Shown here in pieces: positions 20,435 through 28,678 of a stretch of 64,000 nt of DNA. The notes under the pieces are model-generated. The model was given only the letters and a program-made list of their open reading frames with translations. It did no database searches and had not been told where the DNA came from. A program made the translations under genes and the position numbers. This DNA is from UBA1161 sp002311745. Lineage in GTDB: Bacteria; Planctomycetota; Phycisphaerae; Tepidisphaerales; Tepidisphaeraceae. How positions within the stretch are numbered: position 1 is the first letter of the stretch; each line of letters starts with the position of its first letter. The stretch spans positions 1 to 64,000 of the forward strand of contig JBEKAB010000015.1 in the NCBI GenBank assembly GCA_050018415.1. The letters are read 5' to 3'.

Positions 20435-22162
20435 TCAGGGAGATGGAGGCGCCGTGGGCGGCGGCGGCGCCGCGGCGGCGTCCGAAGCCGGCGCGACCGG
20501 CGCGGTTACCGTGGTGTCGCCGGTTCCCGCCGCAGGCTCGGGGGGCGTGACCGTCTCCAAGTCATCCTCCGACTGCTCCAGGTATACGTCGTCCATCTCC
20601 GTCGAGTCCACTTGGCGGCGCATCAGGAAATAGATGATCGTGTTGGCCGAGAAATAGAAGCTGATGGCGAAACTGCCCAGGAAAGACACGATCAGCATCA
20701 CCCAGATTTCGATGAAAAAGGCGCCGATTTTCTGAGCGAAGCTGAGGGTGTGAAAGTCCACGGTGTAGGCGAGGCGTCCGGTGTCGGTGGGGCTGGGCCA
20801 CATCACGGCCAGCAGGTCGCGCGTATTGTCGGCCTTGGTGAAAATGCCCATGCTCACAAAATGATGGGCCAGGACGAGCATGACCCACAGGAAGTAGTGG
20901 ACGAAGATGTACGTGGCCGCGCCGTAAACCAGCGCCGCGGCGGTGTAGAAAAGCATGCGCCAAGGGCGTGCGTAGACGTAGCTGAAGCTTCGGCTGATGG
21001 CGTCGAAGCTGTCGGAGCCTTCCACGGCGATGGTGGGATACATGAGGTTGAATCCGCCGGCGGTCCCCAGCAGAACCAGGGTCATCACGAAGCCGGCCAG
21101 CAGCGACAGGAAGAACAGGGCTCCCACCACGATGGGCCCAAGGAAGGGCACGTTGCCCACCAGGGAGGCGACGGCGACGATCAGCCCGATGACGGTCACG
21201 ATCAGCACGGGAATCACCGGCGCCGAGCCGAAGGACAGGACCTTGCCGACGGCGAAGTTCATCGCGTGGCGCACGGAGATTTTTTCATCGCGGGCGAACT
21301 GAACGGCGGCGATGCGGCTGATGGCGCCGCCGAATACCGCCCAGTTCAGCAAGAACCAGATGCCGAACAGAATGAAAAAGACCGTGTGGTTCCAGACCAA
21401 CCACAGCGGACCGACGGCGAAGAAGTTGTAGACCTGATCCACCACCCCATCGGAGCCCATCCACTGGTTGTGCGTGATCGACTGCACGACCAAATAAACC
21501 TCGCGGATTTCGTAGGAGAAGAAGGTGTGGAACAGCCCCTGGCCACAGATCTGCTGGGCGGCGCGGATGTCGCGTTCGGCAGCGCTGTAAGCGTCGAGAA
21601 TCGCCGCGTCGTGATCCTTGAGCGCCGCCGCCTTATCGTCGCGCTTCTGCGCCGCCGTCTCCGTGCCCTTGTCGACGGCCGCGACGCGGTCGTCGTACGC
21701 CTTTTTTATGTCCTGCACCTGGGTGCCGCGGTGATCGATGATCGCTTGTTCCAGTTTTTTGAGGTCATCGCCGGCCTTGGCGATGTCCGCGGCTCGGCGA
21801 TGCAACGACTCATCGGTTTCGTTGGCATCGACCTTTTTCACGACATGGTAATCATCACTGAGGAGCATGGCGGCATACTGCGCCTGGATCCGCTGGCGGG
21901 CGTCATCGCGCCAGGCGGCAAGCGACTCGGTGGCCTGGCCCGTGGCGACCAGGCGGTATTGGGCGATTTCGCCCGGCAGAGCCCTGGCGCCCAACGGCCA
22001 GACGCCGTCCAAAATCCGGCCGCCGAAATAAACCGCCAACAGCAGCGCCAACCCCAACGCCAACTTCGACAAATGGATGGCGATGCGGAACGAGCGAAAG
22101 AGTTGCGTAAACGGAAATGCCTGGTGCCAGTCGATGCTGCGGATTTGACCTTCGTCCGACAT
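20435..22162 (-). CDS. Multi-pass membrane protein with periplasmic-type coiled segment
   Basis: From ATG 22162 this gives 575 residues. AAAGGAGCT lies just upstream, so this start is better than the earlier in-frame ATG at 22216. One membrane segment sits near residues 30-50, followed by a charged helical region of about 180 residues. At least five further hydrophobic segments follow (LWLVWNHTVFFILFGIWFLL, VLIVTVIGLIVAVASLV and others). A Pro/Ala-rich acidic tail closes the protein. The family is not recognised by name. It lies downstream of yacG at the end of the chaperone run. A role in envelope homeostasis would be a guess. Confidence 0.75.
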   Translation of the reverse strand: MSDEGQIRSIDWHQAFPFTQLFRSFRIAIHLSKLALGLALLLAVYFGGRILDGVWPLGARALPGEIAQYRLVATGQATESLAAWRDDARQRIQAQYAAMLLSDDYHVVKKVDANETDESLHRRAADIAKAGDDLKKLEQAIIDHRGTQVQDIKKAYDDRVAAVDKGTETAAQKRDDKAAALKDHDAAILDAYSAAERDIRAAQQICGQGLFHTFFSYEIREVYLVVQSITHNQWMGSDGVVDQVYNFFAVGPLWLVWNHTVFFILFGIWFLLNWAVFGGAISRIAAVQFARDEKISVRHAMNFAVGKVLSFGSAPVIPVLIVTVIGLIVAVASLVGNVPFLGPIVVGALFFLSLLAGFVMTLVLLGTAGGFNLMYPTIAVEGSDSFDAISRSFSYVYARPWRMLFYTAAALVYGAATYIFVHYFLWVMLVLAHHFVSMGIFTKADNTRDLLAVMWPSPTDTGRLAYTVDFHTLSFAQKIGAFFIEIWVMLIVSFLGSFAISFYFSANTIIYFLMRRQVDSTEMDDVYLEQSEDDLETVTPPEPAAGTGDTTVTAPVAPASDAAAAPPPPTAPPSP

Positions 22163-22304
22163 GGACAGAAGCTCCTTTCCCTTGAACTTTTCCACCGGAA
22201 ACGGCGCCAGCCACAACCGTCTCTGGGCAGTTGGGCCGCATTATAGTCCGCCGGGAAAATGGTTCAAATGCGGGGCGTTGTGGCGGCAGCAAGGCCAACG
22301 TGCC

Positions 22305-22502
22305 TTAGGCCGACCGACCGGCCGGTTCATCCGGCCTGGTGGCGGCTGAAGGGGGCCGCCCAAGGGGAATACGATACTTTTCGTCCAGCCAGCGGCCCAG
22401 GTCGACCAGCCTGCACCGGTCGCTGCAAAACGGAAAAAACGGATTGGGTGCCCGCGGGTCATCGGCGGCCGTCACTTCTTTCTTGCAGATGGGACACAAC
22501 AT
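22305..22502 (-). CDS. yacG: DNA gyrase inhibitor YacG
   Basis: This small zinc-binding protein of 65 residues has the YacG arrangement: CPIC near the N-terminus, then FCSDRC followed by RLVDLGRWLDEKYRIP. In Escherichia coli the family binds GyrB and inhibits gyrase. The four cysteines form the zinc site. It follows the FmdB-like gene by about 17 bases, so the two are probably co-transcribed. Confidence 0.88.
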   Translation of the reverse strand: MLCPICKKEVTAADDPRAPNPFFPFCSDRCRLVDLGRWLDEKYRIPLGRPPSAATRPDEPAGRSA

Positions 22503-22519
22503 GACGGTAGGCCCGGGAG

Positions 22520-22891
22520 CTATCGGGCCGGCTTGGTGCGCTTGGCTGGCGGTGCTTTGGCGGCCGGGGCGGCGTTGGGCTTGGCATCCTTAGGCTTGGA
22601 AGCCTCGGGGGCCTTGGCCCCCGCCGCGCCCTCGGCCGCGGCCCCGGCAGTCGCCGCCCCGGCGGCTGGGACACCGCTGTCGCTCTTGGCTGCCTTCTTG
22701 TACGCTTCGCTGCGGTAATCGGTGGTGTAAAACCCTTCCCCTTTGAAGATCAGCCCGGCGCCCGCGCCGATCAACCGCCTGAGCTGGTTCTTGCCGCACT
22801 TGGGGCACTTGCGAACCGTCGCGGCCGTGATCGACTGGAATTTCTCGAACTCAAACCCGCAGGCGTCGCATTTGTATTGATACGTCGGCAT
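22520..22891 (-). CDS. FmdB-family zinc ribbon protein
   Basis: The N-terminal 50 residues match the FmdB/CxxC putative regulatory ribbon: MPTYQYKCDACGFEFEKFQS, then CPKCG and a GAGAGLIFKGEGFYTTDYR segment. The remainder is an Ala/Lys/Pro-rich low-complexity tail. The function in this family is poorly defined. The start lies 2 bases from the grpE stop, which supports one operon with grpE and dnaJ. Confidence 0.85.
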   Translation of the reverse strand: MPTYQYKCDACGFEFEKFQSITAATVRKCPKCGKNQLRRLIGAGAGLIFKGEGFYTTDYRSEAYKKAAKSDSGVPAAGAATAGAAAEGAAGAKAPEASKPKDAKPNAAPAAKAPPAKRTKPAR

Positions 22892-22893
22892 GG

Positions 22894-23463
22894 TCAGGCA
22901 TCCCGTTCCTGCGCCGGCTCGCTGATGAGCACCTGAGCCGGGCGAAGCGTTCGGCCGAGCAGCGCATAGCCGGTTTGGATCCGTTGCGTCACCGTGCCAG
23001 GCGGATGCTGGTCGCTGGGCTGCTGCCCCAACGTCTCCATGGTAGCCGGGTCATACGGCGTCCCAGGCTCCGGCGCGATCGTCTCGACAAACTGGCTCTT
23101 GAGAACGGTCATCCATTGGTCATGCACGATCTGCATGCCCTTGAGAATCGAAGCAACGTCGGTCTTGTCCAGGTCCACCGACAAGGCACGCTCGAAAGCG
23201 TCAATTACGGGAAGGAGGCTGCGGATCAGCGCGCTGTTGGCAAACGCCACGGCCTGCTCCTTGTCCGCCTCCAGGCGGCGGCGGCCATTCTGAAAATCGG
23301 CCTGAGCGCGCGCCAGCCGCTCGAACAAATCGTCGCGCTCCTGCTGCAAGGCGTCGCGCTCCTGCCGCAACCGTTCCAATTCACCGGCGGCATCGGATGG
23401 GGACGGCTCGGCGGCTTGGGCGGCCTGGGCGGCTTCATTCGGATTTCCAGCTTGATTCGTCAT
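22894..23463 (-). CDS. grpE: GrpE nucleotide exchange factor
   Basis: This is the exchange factor for the Hsp70 chaperone DnaK. From ATG 23463 it has 189 residues; a GTG two codons earlier is also possible. An Ala-rich N-terminus leads to a long charged coiled coil (residues about 30-80). The GrpE core follows (LIRSLLPVIDAFERAL and GMQIVHDQW), and the beta-wing ends with GYALLGRTLRPAQVLIS. It sits directly downstream of dnaJ. No dnaK is in the window, so Hsp70 itself is encoded elsewhere. Confidence 0.93.
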   Translation of the reverse strand: MTNQAGNPNEAAQAAQAAEPSPSDAAGELERLRQERDALQQERDDLFERLARAQADFQNGRRRLEADKEQAVAFANSALIRSLLPVIDAFERALSVDLDKTDVASILKGMQIVHDQWMTVLKSQFVETIAPEPGTPYDPATMETLGQQPSDQHPPGTVTQRIQTGYALLGRTLRPAQVLISEPAQERDA

Positions 23464-23484
23464 GCGCACTTCGGAATTCGGGTT

Positions 23485-24639
23485 TTACTTCGACTCCTCT
23501 CCTTTGATCAGATCCTTCAGCTTGTCCAAAAATCCCCTGCGCTGCTGCTTGATGCGAGCATCCTCGGCGGCGGCGAACTCGTGCAACAAAACTTTTTGGC
23601 GCTCGGTCAGCTTCCGCGGCACCTCGATGACGATCTGCACCAACTGGTCGCCCGAGCGGTACGAGCGCACATCGGGCAGGCCCTTGGCCTTGAGCTTGAA
23701 GACCTCGCCGTGCTGCGTGCCGGCGGGAATCTCCAAAGACTCGGTGCCCTTGAGCGTCGGCACCTCGATGGTCGCGCCCAGAGCCGCCTCGCTGAATGAA
23801 ATCGGCACCTGGCAAACCAGGTCGTTGTTGTGCCGCGTGAAAATCGGATGTTCTTTGACCGTAATGTAAACGTGCAGGTCGCCGGGGGGAGCGCCGTTTT
23901 CACCGGCTTCGCCCTCGCCGGTGACGCGGACGGCCTGTCCGTCGTGCACACCGGCGGGAATCTTGACGATCACGGTGCGCTTGCGCAACTGCCGGCCGGT
24001 GCCGCCGCAGTGCGGACAATAGTCACGGATGACGCTGCCGCGGCCGCGGCAATTGGGACACGTCACCACCATGCGGAACATGCCGCCAAACCCTTGCTGG
24101 GCGATGCGGCCCTGTCCGCCGCACTGCGGGCACGCCACCGGGCTGCTGCCGGGTTTGGCGCCGCTGCCGCCGCAGGCGTCGCAGCGATCCTGCCGCTCAA
24201 ATTCCAGCGTCTTGTCGCATCCGTTGGCCACCTCGCTCAGAGTGAGTTCGACGCGCGTTTCCAGGTCGTAGCCGCGGACCGCCCCGCGGGACCCGCCGCG
24301 GGCGGCCCCGCGACCCATCCCGCCGAAGGCACCGCCGAATATCTCGTCGAACATCGAGAAGATGTCCGTCACGTCCATGTGGGAAAAATCGTGCTGGCCC
24401 GTCACCCCCTGATGGCCGAACTGGTCGTAGCGCCGGCGCTTGTTCTCGTCGCTCAGAACTTCGTAGGCTTCGGAGCATTCCTTGAAGCGGGCCTCGGCCT
24501 CGGTCTTATCCCCGTTGGTGCGGTCGGGGTGAAACTTCATGGCCAGGCGGCGATAGGCGCGCTTGATCTCCTCGTGGTTGGCCGTTCGGCCAACGCCCAG
24601 GGTTTCGTAATAATCTCGCTTGGCCGCGGCCACGGTCAT
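23485..24639 (-). CDS. dnaJ: Chaperone protein DnaJ
   Basis: This is a full type I Hsp40 of 384 residues. The J domain at 5-70 contains the HPD motif. A Gly-rich linker (GGMGRGAARGGS) follows. Four CxxCxGxG zinc repeats (CDACGGSG, CPQCGGQG, CPNCRGRG, CPHCGGTG) lie near 140-215, followed by the C-terminal substrate-binding domains. Its ATG overlaps the stop of the preceding DUF2442 gene (ATGA), so the two are translationally coupled. Confidence 0.95.
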   Translation of the reverse strand: MTVAAAKRDYYETLGVGRTANHEEIKRAYRRLAMKFHPDRTNGDKTEAEARFKECSEAYEVLSDENKRRRYDQFGHQGVTGQHDFSHMDVTDIFSMFDEIFGGAFGGMGRGAARGGSRGAVRGYDLETRVELTLSEVANGCDKTLEFERQDRCDACGGSGAKPGSSPVACPQCGGQGRIAQQGFGGMFRMVVTCPNCRGRGSVIRDYCPHCGGTGRQLRKRTVIVKIPAGVHDGQAVRVTGEGEAGENGAPPGDLHVYITVKEHPIFTRHNNDLVCQVPISFSEAALGATIEVPTLKGTESLEIPAGTQHGEVFKLKAKGLPDVRSYRSGDQLVQIVIEVPRKLTERQKVLLHEFAAAEDARIKQQRRGFLDKLKDLIKGEESK

Positions 24640-25019
24640 CCTTTATTAGGGCCCTGGGCATCTTCCGGTTTGCTTAGTTCCTCTTCCAAGTCGGGCGGCA
24701 GCGGAAACGTCGGAATCGGTTCTTTCTCGCCACGAGCGCGATATTCCAGCCAGCGCTGAATGGAAGCGGGCGACTCACCGGATTTTCGTCCAGCCAACAT
24801 GCCCGCCACGCTCAGGTCTTCGTTCAAATGCGGCCAATGAATGCCCAAACCGCTGATTTCGAAATTATTCCGCTCAATGGGGGTCCCGTGCAGCAGACGC
24901 GGATACCAGACGATGGGCGTGATAATCGTGCGGCCATCCTCCAAGCCGACCACAACACTGTCATCCGTCACCTTAACGGAGATTGCCCGTGCCGCTGTTT
25001 CATCGACGATGATGCTCAT
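24636..25019 (-). CDS. DUF2442 domain protein
   Basis: From ATG 25019 this gives 127 residues. The DUF2442 core is clear: VVGLEDGRTIITPIVWYPRL, then NNFEISGLGIHWPHLNEDLS and AGMLAGRKS. A Pro/Glu-rich tail follows. DUF2442 is commonly paired with DUF4160, as here, in small modules sometimes treated as toxin-antitoxin-like; the biochemical role is not established. It overlaps the DUF4160 gene by 20 bases and dnaJ by 4, so it is embedded in a chaperone operon. Confidence 0.85.
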   Translation of the reverse strand: MSIIVDETAARAISVKVTDDSVVVGLEDGRTIITPIVWYPRLLHGTPIERNNFEISGLGIHWPHLNEDLSVAGMLAGRKSGESPASIQRWLEYRARGEKEPIPTFPLPPDLEEELSKPEDAQGPNKG

Positions 25020-25239
25020 GCCACTTCTCCAATAGGATCTCTCGGTATTGCTCGACAATCCTGCGTATTCTCGTTAACTCATGGCCGGCAAATCCCGAAT
25101 TCGCCTCCAGCCGCACCATCGGCGTAAGCCAGAACTTCGCCTGCTTATAGTCTCGATCAACGTGCACGTGCGGCGGCTCCAAATTCTCGTTCGAGAAGAA
25201 TCCGATGCGGTAGGGCCCATTGCGCAAAACGATCGGCAT
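25000..25239 (-). CDS. DUF4160 domain protein
   Basis: This 79-residue protein matches DUF4160: MPIVLRNGPYRIGFFSNE, then EPPHVHVDRDYKQAKFWL, with a C-terminal helix rich in Arg, Glu and His. It forms the usual pair with the overlapping downstream DUF2442 gene. The partner pairing and overlap are seen directly. The function of the pair is unknown. Confidence 0.85.
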   Translation of the reverse strand: MPIVLRNGPYRIGFFSNENLEPPHVHVDRDYKQAKFWLTPMVRLEANSGFAGHELTRIRRIVEQYREILLEKWHEHHRR

Positions 25240-25317
25240 AACAATCCCGGCAAATCGACCTCATACGCAATCTTATCGGCTGACGGCGAACAAGTCAGTT
25301 GCATCGCCAGAAGCCGA

Positions 25318-25806
25318 TCAGCAAATTCTAAGGTGCGGCTCCAACTTCGCATCTGCCACTTTGTATAAGTTTCGGAAGTATTCCGCCAACGCGTTCGCTT
25401 CCTTGCGAAGGTCTAGACGCTCTGCCTTCTCCGCCTCAGGGTCCTGAGTCTGCGTAGGATGCTCGAGTAAACTGCTGACAATTAAATAACGCCACGCCTT
25501 CTTTTGGACTTCTTCAATCCAAATGCTCACTGCGGGAGGAAAAAGGAATCGTTGCTCGAAAGCGTTTTTGTGAAACTTTTGATAGAGGTCGGAAGTCAAG
25601 TGGCCCGGCATGATCGTAGCGTCGGCCAAAACGAGTAACCCGTCCAGCACTTGCATGCGCCGGTCGAACAGCTCGAACTGGAGCTTTTGCCGCGCGAGCT
25701 TCGATTGTGCGCGGGAGACTCTCCATTGGACCACGGATACAACGACCGCGCAGGCCGCCACGAACACGCCAGCAACACTCAAAATGATCTGGATGTATAC
25801 CGGCAT
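25318..25806 (-). CDS. Small membrane-anchored protein, family unknown
   Basis: From ATG 25806 this gives 162 residues (a GTG at 25821 would add five). One N-terminal membrane helix (IQIILSVAGVFVAACAVVVS) is followed by an amphipathic, charged helical domain (QWRVSRAQSKLARQKLQFEL) without known motifs. It lies between groEL1 and the DUF4160 gene on the same strand. It resembles generic single-pass proteins with a cytoplasmic helical domain. No function is assigned. Confidence 0.6.
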   Translation of the reverse strand: MPVYIQIILSVAGVFVAACAVVVSVVQWRVSRAQSKLARQKLQFELFDRRMQVLDGLLVLADATIMPGHLTSDLYQKFHKNAFEQRFLFPPAVSIWIEEVQKKAWRYLIVSSLLEHPTQTQDPEAEKAERLDLRKEANALAEYFRNLYKVADAKLEPHLRIC

Positions 25807-25893
25807 ACGAGGCTCGTTCACATAGACGAAAGCACGAAAACGCCTCGCCGGCCAGACGCCTTTTTTCGGCTCCGTGCCTTTGGGCTCAAGCCC

Positions 25894-27522
25894 TTAAACC
25901 ACCGCGCCGGCCACGGGGGTGGGCTCCTCGCCTTTCTTTTCCTTCAGCTCGGTCACCAGCACGTCCGTCGTCAGGGCCAGGCCACTGACGCTGGCGGCGT
26001 TGAGCAGCGCCGTCCGCGCCACCTTGGTCGGATCGACGATCCCCGCCTTGTGCATGTCCACAAACTCGCCCGTGGCGGCGTCGTAACCCCACGCCGGGTT
26101 CTTGTTCTTGAGGATTTCATCGACCACCACCTCGCCATCCTCGCCGGCGTTGTCGGCGATCTGACGGGCGGGGGAACGCAGGGCCTGGGCGATGATGTCG
26201 AAGCCGAGCTTCTCGTCGCCGCGGGCCTTGGCCTTGGCGTTTTCGACGGCCTCGATGGCGCGGAGGAACACCACGCCGCCGCCGGGAACGATCCCTTCCT
26301 CGGCCGCGGCCCGGGTGGCGTGCAGGGCGTCGTCGATCAGGTCCTTGCGCTCCTTCATCTCCGTCTCGGTGGCGGCGCCGGCCTTGATCACCGCCACGCC
26401 GCCGGTCAGCTTCGCCAAACGCTCCTGCAACTTCTCGCGGTCGTAATCGCTGGTGGTCGCCTCGATCTGCTTGCGGATCTGCTCGGCACGGGCGTCAATG
26501 TCCTTTTTCTTGCCGGCGCCTTCCACGATCAGCGTGTTGTCCTTGTCGACGACGACGCGCTTGGCCGTGCCCAGGTCGGACAGCTCGATGTTCTCCAGCT
26601 TGAGCCCCAAATCCTCGCTGATGAATTTTCCGCCGGTGACCACGGCCAGGTCGGCCATGATCGCCTTGCGGCGATCGCCAAAGCCCGGCGCCTTGACGGC
26701 GCACACCTGCAACACGCCGCGAAGCTTGTTCACCACCAGGGCGGCCAGGGCCTCGGATTCGACGTCCTCGGCCACGATCAGCAGCGGCTGGCCCGCCGTC
26801 ACCGCCTTGTTCAGCAGCGGCAACAGCTCGGTCAGATTCGAAATCTTCTTCTCGTGCAGCAGAATCAGGCAGTTCTCCAGCACGGCCTCCAACGTCGTGG
26901 TGTTGGTCAGGAAATACGGCGACAGAAAACCTTTGTCGAACTGCATCCCCTCGGTGTATTCCAACACCGACTCGGTGCTCTTGCCTTCATCGACGGTGAT
27001 GACGCCCTCCTTGCCCACCTTCTCCATGGCATCGGCCATCAGGTCGCCGATCTTTTCGTCGCCGTTGGCGCTGATGGTGGCGACGCGCTTGTAATCCTCG
27101 CGTCCCTTGACGTTCTTGGATTGCTTGGTGATGGCGTCGGCGGCCACTTCGGCCGCCTTGAGAATCCCTCGCTGAATGGTCACGGGGTTCACGCCCGTGG
27201 TCACCGAGCGCAATCCCTCCAGGTAAATCGCCTCGGCCAGAACCACCGCCGTGGTGGTGCCGTCGCCGGCCACGTCGCCGGTCTTGCTGGCCACCATGTT
27301 GATCAGCTTGGCCCCCATGTTCTCAAACGGCTGGGGAAGCTCGATCTCCTTGGAGACGGTCACGCCGTCCTTGGTGATCCGCGGGGCGCCGAAGGATTTC
27401 TGCAACACAACGTTGCGTCCCCGCGGACCCAGCGTCGCCTTCACCGCACGGGCAAGCTGCGCCAGCCCATGGCCGATCTCCGCCCGCGCGTCCGTTTCAA
27501 ACTTCATTTGCTTCGCTGACAT
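25894..27522 (-). CDS. groL: Chaperonin GroEL, copy 1 (GroES-linked, no GGM tail)
   Basis: This is a 60-kDa chaperonin of 542 residues from ATG 27522; the frame extends upstream, but that part runs through a repeat. It carries the ATP-binding signatures ATLGPRGRNVVLQKSFGAP and VAGDGTTTAVVLAEAI, and the GDRRKAIMADLAVVTGG segment. The C-terminus ends EEPTPVAGAVV instead of a Gly-Gly-Met tail. It lies just downstream of groES, separated by a 28-bp inverted repeat. A divergent second GroEL is encoded 3 kb away. Confidence 0.95.
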   Translation of the reverse strand: MSAKQMKFETDARAEIGHGLAQLARAVKATLGPRGRNVVLQKSFGAPRITKDGVTVSKEIELPQPFENMGAKLINMVASKTGDVAGDGTTTAVVLAEAIYLEGLRSVTTGVNPVTIQRGILKAAEVAADAITKQSKNVKGREDYKRVATISANGDEKIGDLMADAMEKVGKEGVITVDEGKSTESVLEYTEGMQFDKGFLSPYFLTNTTTLEAVLENCLILLHEKKISNLTELLPLLNKAVTAGQPLLIVAEDVESEALAALVVNKLRGVLQVCAVKAPGFGDRRKAIMADLAVVTGGKFISEDLGLKLENIELSDLGTAKRVVVDKDNTLIVEGAGKKKDIDARAEQIRKQIEATTSDYDREKLQERLAKLTGGVAVIKAGAATETEMKERKDLIDDALHATRAAAEEGIVPGGGVVFLRAIEAVENAKAKARGDEKLGFDIIAQALRSPARQIADNAGEDGEVVVDEILKNKNPAWGYDAATGEFVDMHKAGIVDPTKVARTALLNAASVSGLALTTDVLVTELKEKKGEEPTPVAGAVV

Positions 27523-27533
27523 GGAAACTCCAG

Positions 27534-27612
27534 TTGCTAGTTGCTGGTTGCTAGTTGCTAGAAAAGACCGGTCGCCGTTGCAGCCTAGCAACTAGCAACC
27601 AGCCACTAGCAA
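27534..27612. repeat. Heptamer-built inverted repeat between groES and groEL1
   Basis: Four heptamers TTGCTAG/TTGCTGG/TTGCTAG/TTGCTAG (27534-27561) face their reverse complement (27585-27612) across a 23-base loop, with a single mismatch. It lies between the groES stop and the groEL1 start. It could form an intercistronic mRNA hairpin that attenuates or stabilises groEL1 mRNA. Confidence 0.85.
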
Positions 27613-27620
27613 CTTCCTAT

Positions 27621-27908
27621 TCATTCCAACACTCCCAGAAGGTCCGATTCCCGCAGGATGACGAACTTCTCGCCGTCCACTTCGATGTCCGTTCCGCTGT
27701 ATTTGCCGTAAAAGACGGTGTCGCCGGAGCGCACGGACGGCTTCATGTGCTTGCCCTTGTCGTCCAGCTTGCCGGGGCCGACGGAGATGACTTTGCCCTT
27801 GGTCGGCTTCTCCTTGGCCGTGTCCGGCAAGACGATCCCGCTGGCCGTCTTCTCCTCCGCCTCCGATTGCTTCACGATCACACGATCCTGCAACGGTCGA
27901 AGTTTCAT
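27621..27908 (-). CDS. groS: Co-chaperonin GroES
   Basis: This 95-residue protein has the whole GroES fold signature: MKLRPLQDRVIVKQSEAEEK, the mobile loop EEKTASGIVLPDTAKEKP, and the C-terminal VILRESDLLGVLE. It forms the lid of the GroEL cavity. It is upstream of groEL1 on the same strand. No CIRCE operator (TTAGCACTC-N9-GAGTGCTAA) is seen upstream, so HrcA control is not supported here. Confidence 0.95.
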   Translation of the reverse strand: MKLRPLQDRVIVKQSEAEEKTASGIVLPDTAKEKPTKGKVISVGPGKLDDKGKHMKPSVRSGDTVFYGKYSGTDIEVDGEKFVILRESDLLGVLE

Positions 27909-27936
27909 AGCTGTGTCCTCATGTCATTCTTCAGAT

Positions 27937-28326
27937 TCACTTGCCGCTTTGGGCGGCCATCAGCGGCCCCGCGGCCACTAATTTTTTCCTTTTCGAATCC
28001 ACGCGAGCGTTAAATCCTTCGAGGGTCCGCGCACCCAGCAGCGACAAGTCACCCGGTTCGGCGAAAATGACCTCATCCACGGTAAAGAACTGATCGGCGC
28101 GGATGATCACGAAACCGACGCTGCGCGTCACCTGCTGCCCGTTGGCCATCGTCAGCGTCACATCTTTCTTTTCGCGCTGCACGCCAATTTTTTGCATCGT
28201 CTTGGCCGGCAGCCACGTGTAATCGCTGCCAGTGTCAACCAGCAGCTTCTGGACATTCGCCGACCGATGGCGATCGGCGATGTTCTCGATCCTGCAACCG
28301 ACGTGAAATGTGCCCATCTTTTTCAT
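27937..28326 (-). CDS. Retropepsin-like aspartyl protease
   Basis: The 129-residue protein has a single-domain aspartic protease pattern. The catalytic LLVDTGSDYTWLP lies near residues 28-40, a MANGQQVTRSVGF flap-side segment follows, and LLGARTLEGF is near the end. Proteins of this class act as homodimers. It lies 28 bases upstream of groES and 4 bases from a DUF2442 gene, so it is probably part of the chaperonin transcript. The substrate is unknown. Confidence 0.8.
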   Translation of the reverse strand: MKKMGTFHVGCRIENIADRHRSANVQKLLVDTGSDYTWLPAKTMQKIGVQREKKDVTLTMANGQQVTRSVGFVIIRADQFFTVDEVIFAEPGDLSLLGARTLEGFNARVDSKRKKLVAAGPLMAAQSGK

Positions 28327-28329
28327 ACC

Positions 28330-28614
28330 TTAAATCGTCGCTGAACGATCAGCGAACCATTTTCTAAGCGACTTTCGGGTCTCCATCGACTTTCTGCCAG
28401 CCAGGAATCCTTCCACGCTGAGGTCCTCGTCCAAGTCGGGCCAATGAACACCCTCGCCATCGCCGATCAACCGCCAGTTGTTCCGCTCGGCGGGACTGCC
28501 GTGCTTCAAACGCGGATACCACTCCAGCGGCAGCACCAGCGTTCGACCATCCGACAACGAAACTGTCAGCGAGTCTTCGCTCACCACGACGTACGTCGCC
28601 AACACGTCGCTCAT
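28330..28614 (-). CDS. DUF2442 domain protein, second copy
   Basis: From ATG 28614 this gives 94 residues. It shows the DUF2442 core VSLSDGRTLVLPLEWYPRL, then NNWRLIGDGEGVHWPDLDED and EGFLAGRKS. It lacks a DUF4160 partner next door; instead it precedes the aspartyl protease gene and follows groEL2. It is a paralogue of the gene at 24636-25019. Confidence 0.82.
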   Translation of the reverse strand: MSDVLATYVVVSEDSLTVSLSDGRTLVLPLEWYPRLKHGSPAERNNWRLIGDGEGVHWPDLDEDLSVEGFLAGRKSMETRKSLRKWFADRSATI

Positions 28615-28678
28615 GTGGTCCGTCTCGCTACGTGCAAACCAGTCGCGGCTATTCCTTTCTCGAAGACATTGAACCATC

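Noticed and set aside
20270..22246. 658-residue plus-strand frame
   Set aside because: It lies opposite a well-supported membrane-protein gene and the tRNA, and the translation is low-complexity His/Gln/Gly/Arg-rich with no motif.
25651..27519. 622-residue plus-strand frame
   Set aside because: It is the antisense of groEL1; the composition is typical of GC-rich mirror frames.
27900..27945. CIRCE operator upstream of groES
   Set aside because: No TTAGCACTC/GAGTGCTAA pair is present here or upstream of groEL2.
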